64,000 bases of DNA from the NCBI GenBank assembly GCA_013416485.1, contig JACCEO010000001.1, forward strand, positions 186,001-250,000, in the 5' to 3' direction. The notes under the pieces are model-generated. The model was not told the DNA's origin, did no database searches, and saw only the letters and a program-made list of their open reading frames with translations. Below are positions 36,575 through 45,819 of this stretch, in pieces. Both the position numbers and the translations under genes were made by a program. The DNA comes from Alcaligenaceae bacterium. Its GTDB lineage: Bacteria; Pseudomonadota; Gammaproteobacteria; Burkholderiales; Burkholderiaceae_B. Each line of letters begins with the position of its first letter. The stretch's first letter is position 1.

Positions 36575-37803
36575 TGAAAATTGCCTTAGTTACCCAGTAC
36601 TTTTGGCCTGAAACTTTTTCTATTAATGACCTGGTTAAGTCATTGGTGGATCAGGGCCACAGCGTGGAAGTGTTTACTGGGAAACCTAACTATCCAGAAG
36701 GCCAAGTGTTCGACGGTTATAGTCCAGAAGGCGCCACTACCGAAATATTTTACAACAGCGTACCTGTACATCGTGCCCCCTTACGTCCGCGTGGGGCGGG
36801 CGGGGCTAAGAATTTAGTGCTGAATTACTTGTCGTTTGTGTATAACGGCTTAAAGCATTTTCCACGGCAGGCTCAAGGCAAAGATTTTGATGTGATTTTG
36901 GTGTTCACCTTGTCACCTATTACCTCTGTTATCCCAGCTATTTACTTAAAATGGCGGCTGAAAACACACCTGGCGATTTGGGTCTTGGACTTGTGGCCAG
37001 AAAGCTTGCGTGCTACAGGTTTTATAAAAAATCGTGCAGTGCTTGGCTTGGTGGGTTGCATGGTCAGGATAATTTATGGGTGTTCAGACACCATATTGGT
37101 GCAATCACGTGCATTCATAGCAGCGGTGTCACGATATACCAAGCGCGACAAGGTTTTTTACTACCCCAATTCGCATGTAGATGTGCCACGGTTTGCATCT
37201 GACGTTACAACGGTGCCGGGCGATGTCCTGCAGTTAATGGACGAAAATTTCTGCTTGGTGTTTACGGGGAATTTGGGAACTGCGCAGGCATTGCCTACGA
37301 TAATAGCCGCTGCAGATCAGTTGCGCTCCTTGCACGATTTTCGTTTGGTGCTGGTAGGCAGTGGCAGTATGTCCGGTTGGCTACAGCAACAGAAACAAGA
37401 CCTAGGTTTAGATAACGTTATTCTAGCGGGGCGCTATCCAGCCGTTGAAATGCCGCAGTTTTTAGTGCGAGCATCAGGCTTGCTGGTATCTTTGACCGCA
37501 GCAGAAATTTTTTCACAAACAGTGCCTGCAAAAATACAATCTTACTTAGCAGCAGGTCGTCCTATTATTGCGTCCCTGAATGGTGAAGGTGCCGCCGTAG
37601 TGCTTGAGGCTAGGGCAGGAATTTCATGCCCCGCAGAGGATGTTGATGCACTGGTCGCTGCGATTAAACATTTATATGATTTGCCTGTGACTGAGCGCCA
37701 GTCGCTAGGTCGCCGTGGTCGTGATTATTTTTTAAAACACTTCGAAACCAATGCACAGGCTGCTGCGCTAGTGGATGTTTTACAGCAGCGCATTGCGAAA
37801 TAG
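36574..37803 (+). CDS. WbuB-like glycosyltransferase, probable L-FucNAc transferase
   Basis: 409 aa GT4 enzyme with the WbuB/WbjE-type start 'KIALVTQYFWPETFSINDLV' and 'VWVLDLWPES'-like block (IWVLDLWPESL). The donor domain follows from about residue 215. Transferases of this type are regularly encoded right after fnlC and are assigned to L-FucNAc transfer, so the donor is a reasoned inference. The start is GTG at 36574, overlapping the fnlC stop by one base. A hydrophobic patch near residues 120-135 suits membrane association. Confidence 0.85.
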   Translation: MKIALVTQYFWPETFSINDLVKSLVDQGHSVEVFTGKPNYPEGQVFDGYSPEGATTEIFYNSVPVHRAPLRPRGAGGAKNLVLNYLSFVYNGLKHFPRQAQGKDFDVILVFTLSPITSVIPAIYLKWRLKTHLAIWVLDLWPESLRATGFIKNRAVLGLVGCMVRIIYGCSDTILVQSRAFIAAVSRYTKRDKVFYYPNSHVDVPRFASDVTTVPGDVLQLMDENFCLVFTGNLGTAQALPTIIAAADQLRSLHDFRLVLVGSGSMSGWLQQQKQDLGLDNVILAGRYPAVEMPQFLVRASGLLVSLTAAEIFSQTVPAKIQSYLAAGRPIIASLNGEGAAVVLEARAGISCPAEDVDALVAAIKHLYDLPVTERQSLGRRGRDYFLKHFETNAQAAALVDVLQQRIAK

Positions 37804-37815
37804 AAGGAAGTTATT

Positions 37816-38706
37816 ATGGTGATGACAGTAGGGGTCTTAGGGGCCACCAGCCCGGCGGGTGCCCAAGTGCTTAAACAGTTATTAAGCGACAAGGTCAATG
37901 TGGTCGCGTTTACCCGTGGCACTGTGGCAGGTTTAGAACCCGGCATTGATTGGATTAGCTTGGCTGACTGTGACCTTGAGGCGCTAAAGGCAAAGTACAG
38001 GCAAATTAATCATTGGATATCTGCCAGCCATATTTGGGTGCTTAATCAGCATTTCTAGATGATGCAGGAACTGGGCGCCAATAAAGTGATATGCCTTTCA
38101 TCGACTAGTCAGTTTACAAAAACGTCATCGTCTACCCCAGCAGAAGAGCAAACGGTTCAGCGGTTGATAGATGGCGAGCAGCAGTTACGGGATTGGGCTG
38201 CTGCAAATCAAATTGCTTGGACGGTGCTAAGGCCGACGTTAATTTATGGCCGTGGTAATGATAGAAACTTATCAGAAATAGTAAAGATCATTAATAAGTT
38301 TCGTTTCTTTCCTGTTTTTGGGGCTGCGCAGGGTTTAAGGCAGCCTGTATATGTAGATGATGTAGCATTGGCCTGTGTGCAAGCTTTATATTCAGATAAA
38401 ACTAGTAATAAGGCCTACAACATTTCTGGCGCTGAACAATTAAGCTATCAAGAAATGGTAAAACGAGTTTTTGTTGCTATGGGGCTTAAGCCTAGGCTGT
38501 TGCGCATTCATCTTGTGGTTTTCAATTTGGCACTGTTTTTCTTGCGCCTGATTCCACGCTATAAAGGCTGGAATGCAGATATGGTGCTGCGCATGAACCG
38601 TGATATGGTCTTTGACCATGACCAGGCTGCAGCAGATTTTGGCTTTTCGCCACAAGCATTTACGTTAACCGACAAAGATGTTGGGCAAGCATTACCCTTA
38701 AGTTAA
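37816..38706 (+). pseudogene. WbpV-like NDP-sugar reductase interrupted by an amber codon
   Basis: Two halves lie in the same frame, separated only by TAG at 38056-38058. Codons 1-80 hold the Rossmann start (VGVLGATSPAG) and the rest carries 'CLSSTSQFTKTSSS', 'VLRPTLIYGRGNDRN' and 'GLRQPVYVDDVALA'. The whole matches the about 300-aa WbpV family, which reduces the WbpM product to UDP-QuiNAc. The stop falls within the conserved 'HF-x-MMQELGA' stretch, so a single base change suffices. ATG 38059 follows directly and could restart the C-terminal part, but that lacks the cofactor site. Confidence 0.88.
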
Positions 38707-38729
38707 TTTAGGTTTAAACCAATATCTTT

Positions 38730-39764
38730 ATGATAGATCAACCCTTAAGCAACATATTATGGCTGGCTTGCCTGTTTGCCAGTGCATTTTTTTTAACGCT
38801 GGTATTGACTGCTTACTTGCGTCGTTATGCCTTGGCCAGCAGCATGTTAGACATACCCAACCAGCGTAGTTCACATTCAGTTCCGACCCCCAGAGGCGGG
38901 GGTGTTGCTGTGGTAGTTAGTTTAGTGCTGGCGGCAGGGCTAATGTATTGGCTCAATCTTTTAGCGGCAACGTTGTCGCTGCCTATTTTGGTTAGTGGTG
39001 GTGTTGTAGCAATTGTAGGGTTCCTGGATGATCACGGGCATATTGCTGCACGCTGGCGCTTGCTGGCACATTTTTCTGCGGCAATAACGGCTGTGTACTG
39101 GTTAGGTGGGCTGCCACCAATAGAACTACTAGGAGCAGAGCTGCCATCTGGCGTGGGCTATGTTGTCGCCGTGTTGTTATTGGTCTGGATGCTGAATTTA
39201 TACAATTTTATGGATGGTATAGATGGCATTGCTGGTATTCAAGCCATTACTACCTGCGTGGGTGGGGCTATCTTATATGTAGTGGTTGGACAACCTGCTA
39301 TGGGGGAACTAGCCATAGTGCTTGCCTGTAGTGTTGCTGGGTTTTTGGTGTGGAATTTTCCACCGGCCAGGATTTTTATGGGTGATGCAGGTAGTGGATT
39401 TTTAGGGTTTGTTTTAGGCGTTTTTGCGTTGCAAGCGGGATGGGTGCAATCAGAACTGTTTTTTAGCTGGTTGATACTGCTAGGCGTGTTTGTGGTAGAT
39501 GCCACGTTAACGTTGTTGGTGCGTTTGCTGCGCGGTGAACGTGTTTATGAGGCCCATCGTAGCCACGCCTATCAGCATGCTGCATTGAAATACGGTAGTC
39601 ATTTAACAGTTAGTTTAACTGTCTTGTTAATAAATATACTGTGGTTGTTTCCACTGGCGTATTTGGTGGCAATGCAACGCATTAATGACCTACTTGGCCT
39701 GAGCATTGCTTATATGCCATTAGTGTTTGTGGCACTTAAGTTTCGTGCCGGCCGCCCCACCTGA
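38730..39764 (+). CDS. wbpL: WbpL-like undecaprenyl-phosphate glycosyl-1-phosphate transferase
   Basis: 344 aa, about ten membrane helices, WecA/MraY/WbpL superfamily. Signature blocks are RSSHSVPTPRGGG, the magnesium-binding FLDD (about residues 93-96), LYNFMDGIDGIAG, FMGDAGSGFLGF and HRSHAYQ. In Pseudomonas WbpL starts O-unit assembly with UDP-FucNAc or UDP-QuiNAc. Its neighbours here, a wbpV-like gene upstream and wbpM downstream, reproduce that module. The broken wbpV-like gene raises the question of which initiating sugar is available. Confidence 0.92.
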   Translation: MIDQPLSNILWLACLFASAFFLTLVLTAYLRRYALASSMLDIPNQRSSHSVPTPRGGGVAVVVSLVLAAGLMYWLNLLAATLSLPILVSGGVVAIVGFLDDHGHIAARWRLLAHFSAAITAVYWLGGLPPIELLGAELPSGVGYVVAVLLLVWMLNLYNFMDGIDGIAGIQAITTCVGGAILYVVVGQPAMGELAIVLACSVAGFLVWNFPPARIFMGDAGSGFLGFVLGVFALQAGWVQSELFFSWLILLGVFVVDATLTLLVRLLRGERVYEAHRSHAYQHAALKYGSHLTVSLTVLLINILWLFPLAYLVAMQRINDLLGLSIAYMPLVFVALKFRAGRPT

Positions 39765-39782
39765 ATGGTTAAAACGTAGTTT

Positions 39783-40364
39783 ATGAATAAAAAAACACTA
39801 ATTATTATAGGTGCTGGTGGACACGGTAAGGCCGTAGCTGAAGCCGCCATAGTAAGCGGCTTGGCCCAAAACATAGAGTTTATTGACGATACCTACCCTA
39901 AACAGCTAAACGTAGGAGCTTGGCCTATTGTGAGCTCTACGGATCTGTTATCGACGATGTCTTGGGGAAATAGGCCTGTTATTGTGGCAATAGGTAGTCA
40001 GGCTGTTCGCGCGCGCTTGGTACAACAGTTAATTGATTTAGGTGCTAATTTGACCACTGTTGTTCATCCTAAAGCATGGGTCAGTGAGCAGGCTTCAGTA
40101 GGTGTTGGTACAGCAATAATGGCAGGTGCCATTGTTGGAACTGGGGCTATTATTGGGCAAGCAGTCATAGTGAATGCTAATGCTACGGTTGATCACGACT
40201 GCACTTTGGGTAATTACGCCCATTTGGGGGTAGGTGTGCAACTGGCTGGTGGTGTTAATGTAGGGGATGAAGCTTGGTTGCAGGCGGGTGTATGCGCTGG
40301 TTACCGGGTGTGTATCCCCACAGGTGCTGTGGTGGCACCGGGTACAGCGTTAGTGGTGGATTAG
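39783..40364 (+). CDS. Sugar O/N-acyltransferase, NeuD/PglD family
   Basis: 193 aa. An N-terminal small nucleotide-sugar binding domain, with GAGGHGKAVAE (residues 9-19), is followed by a left-handed beta-helix ('GAIVGTGAIIGQAVIVNANATVDHDC'). The catalytic histidine is in VDHDC. PglD acetylates UDP-4-amino sugars derived from the WbpM/PglF product, while NeuD proteins O-acetylate. Lying between wbpL and wbpM, a role on the initiating sugar is plausible, but no PglE-type 4-aminotransferase is nearby. O- versus N-acylation is undecided. Confidence 0.82.
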   Translation: MNKKTLIIIGAGGHGKAVAEAAIVSGLAQNIEFIDDTYPKQLNVGAWPIVSSTDLLSTMSWGNRPVIVAIGSQAVRARLVQQLIDLGANLTTVVHPKAWVSEQASVGVGTAIMAGAIVGTGAIIGQAVIVNANATVDHDCTLGNYAHLGVGVQLAGGVNVGDEAWLQAGVCAGYRVCIPTGAVVAPGTALVVD

Positions 40365-40375
40365 GATAAAAATCA

Positions 40376-42211
40376 ATGAAAATAAGCACTACGTTTCGCT
40401 CGACTTTAGTTTTTTTGTTTGACCTTGCCGCTGTTGTCACCGCTTGGTTAATCGCCTTTTTAATACGCTTTAACTTTGACTGGCCAATCTACTTTGTACA
40501 GACCATGTTATGGGGTCTGCCACCCTTGTTGTTTGCACAGTTTGTGGCTTGCAGGTGGGCTGGCTTGTACCGTGGAATGTGGACTTTTGCTAGTATCCCA
40601 GACTTAATGCGTGTGCTTAAGGCTGTGTTGGTATCAGCTACCGTGTTGTTATTAATGGCCGTATTTTTTCGCCCTTATTTATTTATACCGCGCTCTATCG
40701 TGGTGCTGTATCCCATTTTGTTGTTGTTAATCATGGGCGGTGGTCGTGCGGCCTGGCGCATGTGGAAAGAGCAATACATGTATGGCAACAGCCAGGCTGG
40801 CAAGCCAGTTGTTGTAGTTGGTGCCGGTACCGCAGGCGCCATGCTAGTGCGCGAACTGGCCCGCAGCGGCAGCTGGAATGTCGTTGCCTTGGTGGATGAC
40901 AACCGTAGTAAATGGGGCTTAGAGTTATCTGGACGTCGTGTCGAAGGCGGTACAGATGCCTTGGTCGATGTATTGCAGCGCTGGTCTGCCAAGCACGTTA
41001 TTCTGGCGATGCCATCGGCTCCTGCTGAAGCCTTGCAGCGCGTTACTAAGATTGCTACCGATGCTGGGGCTAATCTGTTTACCGTACCTGGCTTGGGTGA
41101 ATTAATGAGCGGCCGGGTCGCCATCAACATGATGCGCCCGGTAAAAATTGAAGACTTGTTGGGGCGTAAGTCTGTTCACATAGATAATGACAATGTGCAG
41201 GCTATGCTTACCGGTAAAACCATACTGGTTACTGGTGCGGGTGGGTCCATAGGCAGTGAGTTATGCAGACAGCTATCACGGTTTGAACCATCCTGTATTT
41301 TGCTGTTCGAATCTAACGAATTTGCCCTATACATGATAGAGCAGTGGTTTTCTGAACATCGGCCGGAAATTAACGTGGTGTGTTTGGCGGGTGATGTCAA
41401 AGACGCGGCCCGTATGTCGCAGGTGTTTAAGCAGTGGAAACCTGAAGTGGTGTTTCATGCGGCAGCCTACAAGCACGTACCTTTGATGGAAGTCGATAAT
41501 GCTTGGCAAGCTGTGCGTAATAACGTCTTGGGTACGTTAAATGTGGCACAGCTTGCCCAGCAGTTTGGGGCAGAGCGTTTCGTATTAATTTCTACTGACA
41601 AGGCAGTTAACCCCACTAACGTCATGGGCGCGACCAAACGTATGGCGGAAATGATGTGTGAAGTTCTGCACTGCCAACAGGGCAAAACACGTTTCCAAAT
41701 GGTGCGCTTTGGTAATGTGCTGGGCAGTACAGGCAGTGTGATACCGCGTTTTCGTGCCCAAATTGCGCATGGTGGTCCAGTTACGGTCACCCATGCTGAT
41801 ATTACCCGTTATTTTATGTCTATCCCTGAAGCAGCACAGCTAGTGTTGCAAGCCGCTGCTATGGGGAATGGTGGGGAAGTCTTTGTATTGGATATGGGTG
41901 AACCAGTCAAAATTATTGACTTGGCCCGTAATATGATAAGGCTATCTGGTTTTAGTGAAGAAGAAATTCCTATACAAATTACCGGTTTACGGCCTGGTGA
42001 AAAGTTGTATGAAGAACTACTGGCTGATTCGGAAGAAACACTAGAAACTCCACACGCTAAGCTACGCATTGCTCGATCCAGACCAGTGCCCGATGGCTTC
42101 TATACGGCAGTGCAAACCTGGCTGGCATCCACCGAACCTGTATCTGATGATATCGTCAGGGCTGAACTAAAGCGCTGGATACCAGAATATGCCCCTATGA
42201 AAACCAGTTAA
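40376..42211 (+). CDS. wbpM: NDP-sugar 4,6-dehydratase WbpM/CapD-like
   Basis: 611 aa membrane-anchored dehydratase. Four N-terminal membrane helices (about residues 10-120) precede a first nucleotide-binding fold (GAGTAGAMLVREL) and the catalytic SDR domain (VTGAGGSIGSELCRQ). The active site is STDKAVNPTNVMGATKRMAE, with the WbpM-type Met-xxx-Lys. It converts UDP-GlcNAc to the 4-keto-6-deoxy intermediate for QuiNAc, FucNAc or bacillosamine. It closes the polysaccharide operon on this strand. Confidence 0.93.
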   Translation: MKISTTFRSTLVFLFDLAAVVTAWLIAFLIRFNFDWPIYFVQTMLWGLPPLLFAQFVACRWAGLYRGMWTFASIPDLMRVLKAVLVSATVLLLMAVFFRPYLFIPRSIVVLYPILLLLIMGGGRAAWRMWKEQYMYGNSQAGKPVVVVGAGTAGAMLVRELARSGSWNVVALVDDNRSKWGLELSGRRVEGGTDALVDVLQRWSAKHVILAMPSAPAEALQRVTKIATDAGANLFTVPGLGELMSGRVAINMMRPVKIEDLLGRKSVHIDNDNVQAMLTGKTILVTGAGGSIGSELCRQLSRFEPSCILLFESNEFALYMIEQWFSEHRPEINVVCLAGDVKDAARMSQVFKQWKPEVVFHAAAYKHVPLMEVDNAWQAVRNNVLGTLNVAQLAQQFGAERFVLISTDKAVNPTNVMGATKRMAEMMCEVLHCQQGKTRFQMVRFGNVLGSTGSVIPRFRAQIAHGGPVTVTHADITRYFMSIPEAAQLVLQAAAMGNGGEVFVLDMGEPVKIIDLARNMIRLSGFSEEEIPIQITGLRPGEKLYEELLADSEETLETPHAKLRIARSRPVPDGFYTAVQTWLASTEPVSDDIVRAELKRWIPEYAPMKTS

Positions 42212-42264
42212 TGCATTGGTTTTGGATGTTTGAATGCATGTCACCTAACATCCGACCCAATGCA
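42212..42264. terminator. Inverted repeat between convergent wbpM and wzz
   Basis: TGCATTGG...GGATGTT (42212-42230) pairs with AACATCC...CCAATGCA (42247-42264) through two helical blocks and an internal loop. It starts right after the wbpM stop codon. No T-run follows on either strand. Its position between convergent genes fits a bidirectional transcription end. Confidence 0.45.
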
Positions 42265-42350
42265 ATAATCAGTTTCTGCGTTGATTGACAGAAATCTTTT
42301 CCTGTGTGGCCAGCTGCAAATAGTCTTTTGCCTTGTTTTGTAAGGTTTAC

Positions 42351-43364
42351 CTATGCGCTTGGCCGGCGAAGCGCATGTCGAATTAGCACTAAAAATACAC
42401 CCAGCATGCCGCCCAATACTATCCCCAACGCAATAATTAATTGCTTTTTAGGTTTAATCTGCTGGGCAACGGGTGGCGTAGTCTGTGCCATTAAGCCTAC
42501 TGTTAGTTGATTAGGATCTACCTGTATGCTGCTTAGCAACGCTTGCTTTTTTAATATATTGGGCAGCTCATTAATATAAGGATCCAGGTTGGTCCTAGCC
42601 TGCCGTAATGCAATGTCAGCGCGTAAGGCCTGTGCACCACGTAAGTAGGCCATTTCCCCTATGTGAAGTGTGATTAGCCCGCCTGAATCGGACGGGCGTT
42701 CTAAGCCTATGGCTACGGCCAGCGCTAGTGCTTCCTGTAATTGGGTTATTTCATTATTCAAATTGATTTTTTCACCTTCCCTAAGGGTGGCTATCTGTTG
42801 CTTGATGCTGACTTGGTATCTGGCGATTGTGCTGTCTAGGTTGTTAAGCAATTGGTCTTTGGCGGATGCTAGTGCCAGGGTGGCATAGCGGTTGGCCCCT
42901 TGTGCTATTGCCTTGGGATCCTGACCTTGCCATACCATGCTGACCTTGGCGCTACCTGGACCTTCAGCTACTGAACTGACAGTAGGTAAGCTAGTGTTCA
43001 GTAGCTCTTGAAAACTCTGGCGAAATTCAACGGATGCTGCTGTCGTGTAAACCGCTTGCAGGGCAGTGGCTGGCGTTAATGCAACAATTTCACTAGCAAC
43101 CGCTCCATTGGTAATCGCGCCCATAGCTGGCCCCGACAGTTCATACGCCATATTGTAATTATTCAGGCTTTGTATGTGTGGCGGGACAATATCGACTTGT
43201 ACCTGATAGGTGGGTGGTGTTAGGTAGGCATACGCTGCAGCGCCTGCAGTAACTACGAAGGTAATCAATAAAATCAGCCATTTAGATGCCCACAAGGTAT
43301 GGGCTAGCTCGCGAAGATCGATTTCGTCGTTAGAGTAGTTGGGTGAAGGTGTGGGTTGTTGCAT
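42351..43364 (-). CDS. wzz: Chain-length determinant protein Wzz-like
   Basis: 337 aa polysaccharide co-polymerase. It has one N-terminal membrane helix after 'EIDLRELAHTLWASKWLILL', a large periplasmic coiled-coil region (about 60-290) and a second helix near residues 308-330, then a short basic tail. It sets O-chain length with Wzy. It is transcribed towards wbpM, away from the autotransporter gene. Its GC and codon use match the flanks rather than the AT-rich wzy block, so it is probably the fixed boundary of the locus. Confidence 0.9.
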   Translation of the reverse strand: MQQPTPSPNYSNDEIDLRELAHTLWASKWLILLITFVVTAGAAAYAYLTPPTYQVQVDIVPPHIQSLNNYNMAYELSGPAMGAITNGAVASEIVALTPATALQAVYTTAASVEFRQSFQELLNTSLPTVSSVAEGPGSAKVSMVWQGQDPKAIAQGANRYATLALASAKDQLLNNLDSTIARYQVSIKQQIATLREGEKINLNNEITQLQEALALAVAIGLERPSDSGGLITLHIGEMAYLRGAQALRADIALRQARTNLDPYINELPNILKKQALLSSIQVDPNQLTVGLMAQTTPPVAQQIKPKKQLIIALGIVLGGMLGVFLVLIRHALRRPSA

Positions 43365-43513
43365 ACAGTCCTGGTAAAAATGCTATTCAATATATGGCCC
43401 ATGTCGCCGTCCTACATGGGACTGGCTAGTGTAACCCTTGTGGCTTCATGCTTTACTTCTATAACATGTCTAAATGTATCTGCCTATTAGAGACAAACCT
43501 TAGGGTAAAAAAA

Positions 43514-43572
43514 CTCACTCCCGGCATACTTCTAATTGTCATAATTTATGACATATTTTAACAGGGAGTGAG
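43514..43572 (+). promoter_or_regulatory. Palindrome and ribosome-site-pairing repeat before the autotransporter gene
   Basis: CTCACTCCC (43514-43522) is the exact complement of GGGAGTGAG (43564-43572), which contains the ribosome site 3-11 bases before the ATG at 43575. Between them lies TGTCATAATTTATGACA (43537-43553), a near-perfect palindrome. If transcription starts upstream of 43514, the outer arms would hide the ribosome site. Alternatively the inner palindrome is an operator overlapping a promoter. The two readings cannot be separated from sequence. Confidence 0.45.
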
Positions 43573-43574
43573 GA

Positions 43575-45665
43575 ATGTCATTTTCTAAAGTATTGCTTGG
43601 TGCTGCTATGGGTATGGTATCTAGCGTGGCGGTGGGGCAGCAAAGTGTTAGCAGTCAAGCACAATGGGAAGCTCAAGCGGTAGGTGGTCAATTGGTGTTA
43701 GGTGGGCAGGTACAAACCACAGGCAGTTTTCAGTCTGATTTGCCTGCGTTTATACATACCTTATTACAGCTAAATGTAGCCCCCGATACCGCAGTACATT
43801 TAGGTGGTGACATTGCCAACACAGCTACAAGTATTCAGGGCATACTGAAACTAGGGCAGGGTGATTTGCTGCTTTCTGGTAGCAATACGTATTTGGGCGG
43901 TACAGAATTACGGCAAGGTTCTTTGTGGCTGGGGTCCAATCAGGCATTGGGGGCAACCACTGCTAGCTTTGATGCCTATTTGGGTACACGCTTGGTATAT
44001 ATGCCCGGTGTGACCATAGGCAATACTTTGCAGTTAATTCACCAGCACTATCCCTTTGGGTCACAACCCGCAGGGCCTTATGCGAATAGCTTGCAGTGGC
44101 AAGTGGATCAGGGTGTAGCTACACATCAAGGTTCTATGGTGCTAGATGGCGTAACCAATATAGTGAAACAAGGCAGTGGCATATTACGCTTGACTGGTAA
44201 TACCCCCGAAAGTTACGCACGCTTTCAGGTAAATCAGGGTGGGCTGGCGGTCGATGGCATCTTATTAGGATCGGCCCAAGTGCACATGGGGGCCTGGTTG
44301 CAAGGTCAGGGTTTTTTAGGTGATGCAACTATTGGTACTGGTGGGGTATTGTTCAAGTCAGTTGGGGCACCTGCACTACGCATACAACGTAATTTGACCT
44401 TCCATCCGGGGGCTGTGTTTGTGGTCGATGTATCTGCTGCTGGGGCGGGTGAACCTATTCACGTACAAGGCCAAGCTAGCTTGGCTGGGGCCTTGCAGGC
44501 GCATACTGCAGACGACATGGCTACATCGTGGCCAGCAGCTTGGGAATACCCTGTATTAAAAGCCGATGCTGGTTTTGGGGATACACGCTTCGATAGCGTA
44601 TCTGTGAATGTCCCATTTTTAACGCCTAGTCTGCGTTACGATGCACAGCAGGTGTACTTGAACCTGGGGTTGAATCGGCAGGCGGCTAGCATATGGCCGT
44701 TTTCAGGTGCCTGGGATGCCTCTGTGGTTTCCGGCCTGACCGAAGACAGCCGTTACCTTAGGCAATCCGCTTTACGACATCTTGCTTGGGCCCCATCAGC
44801 GGGGCCTTTTTTATGGGCGGACACATACTATGCCGATGCCGAGCGTAGCGCCAACAAAGGCAATCCGGGTGACCAACGTAGTGTGTCTGGCTTAGTACTG
44901 GGCTTGCAGCAACCGTGGGGGAAAAGCGGGCAGTGGAATGCTTTTGTGGGTATGCAGGAAACCCGCATGCGCTTGGACAGCAGTATGGCTGCGGTCACAA
45001 ACGACCCGTTTAGCCCATCTTTGCATACGGCGGCTAGCGCGAATGTTAGTAGTCTTAGTGCAGGTTTAAGCGCTGCGTGGCAAGCCCACAATATGACCCT
45101 GTCAGTAGGGGCTGCCCATACTTGGCACCGCTTGCGCAATCACCGGCGACTGGCCCTAGGTGGGTTGACCGACGCACTTAGCAGTCGTTATAGCGCCCGT
45201 ACTACCCAAGTTTTTGGTGAGCTGGCGGTCAATGGCACCCACTTTACCCCTTACGCAGGCTTGGCTTGGGTGCAAACACAAACCCAAGGCCATACCGAAA
45301 ACGGTGGTCCTGCAGCCCTGGCGCTGAATGCTAAGCGACACCATGTGGTACTTAGTACTTTAGGGATACGGGCACAGCACACCATAGAAACCACCACGGG
45401 CATGGCTCGTATCCACGGCGAATTAGCCTGGCGCCATGCTGCAGGCACTATTAAACCCGCTAGCCATCAACAGTTTGCCGGGGCACCTGCCTTAGGTGAA
45501 TTCATGTCTTATGGTTTACCTATTAGCCGTCATGCCATACAACTACAGGCAGGAGTTAGTGCCCAGCTAAGTCCAAAGACCACTTTGCGCATGGCCTACG
45601 CTGGGCAATATGGTCGTGGCAGCCAGGAACACGGCGTACAACTAGGCCTGACGGTGGCCTTCTAG
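43575..45665 (+). CDS. Autotransporter protein with C-terminal beta-barrel
   Basis: 696 aa type Va secretion protein. A signal peptide (about 1-21, ending SVAVG) is followed by a passenger of about 390 residues of beta-helix character. This contains one autotransporter-associated strand repeat ('LLLSGSNTYLGGTELRQGSL', near residue 97). The C-terminal about 270 residues form the outer-membrane barrel, ending in a terminal Phe (LGLTVAF). The passenger is short and shows no protease or lipase motif, so the function is unknown; adhesion or surface interaction is only a family default. It lies next to the surface-glycan locus but on a separate unit. Confidence 0.87.
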   Translation: MSFSKVLLGAAMGMVSSVAVGQQSVSSQAQWEAQAVGGQLVLGGQVQTTGSFQSDLPAFIHTLLQLNVAPDTAVHLGGDIANTATSIQGILKLGQGDLLLSGSNTYLGGTELRQGSLWLGSNQALGATTASFDAYLGTRLVYMPGVTIGNTLQLIHQHYPFGSQPAGPYANSLQWQVDQGVATHQGSMVLDGVTNIVKQGSGILRLTGNTPESYARFQVNQGGLAVDGILLGSAQVHMGAWLQGQGFLGDATIGTGGVLFKSVGAPALRIQRNLTFHPGAVFVVDVSAAGAGEPIHVQGQASLAGALQAHTADDMATSWPAAWEYPVLKADAGFGDTRFDSVSVNVPFLTPSLRYDAQQVYLNLGLNRQAASIWPFSGAWDASVVSGLTEDSRYLRQSALRHLAWAPSAGPFLWADTYYADAERSANKGNPGDQRSVSGLVLGLQQPWGKSGQWNAFVGMQETRMRLDSSMAAVTNDPFSPSLHTAASANVSSLSAGLSAAWQAHNMTLSVGAAHTWHRLRNHRRLALGGLTDALSSRYSARTTQVFGELAVNGTHFTPYAGLAWVQTQTQGHTENGGPAALALNAKRHHVVLSTLGIRAQHTIETTTGMARIHGELAWRHAAGTIKPASHQQFAGAPALGEFMSYGLPISRHAIQLQAGVSAQLSPKTTLRMAYAGQYGRGSQEHGVQLGLTVAF

Positions 45666-45685
45666 GGGAAATCCAATTGTGCAGG

Positions 45686-45746
45686 CAACTGTCATGTGTA
45701 CGGCAGGGCCTTTGCGCAGCGGGGCCCAGAGTGCACATGACAGTTG
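45686..45746. terminator. Long inverted repeat between convergent genes
   Basis: CAACTGTCATGTG (45686-45698) and CACATGACAGTTG (45734-45746) pair perfectly over 13 bases around a GC-rich 35-base loop that itself contains GGGCC/GGCCC. It lies between the convergent autotransporter and MidA-like genes. There is no adjacent T-run, so a factor-independent terminator is possible but not proven. Confidence 0.45.
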
Positions 45747-45819
45747 ACGGCCGATCCTGATTAAGAACTCAACCACCAACACCACTAAAGAAACCGTATA
45801 TATCACCAAGAAGTCAGCT

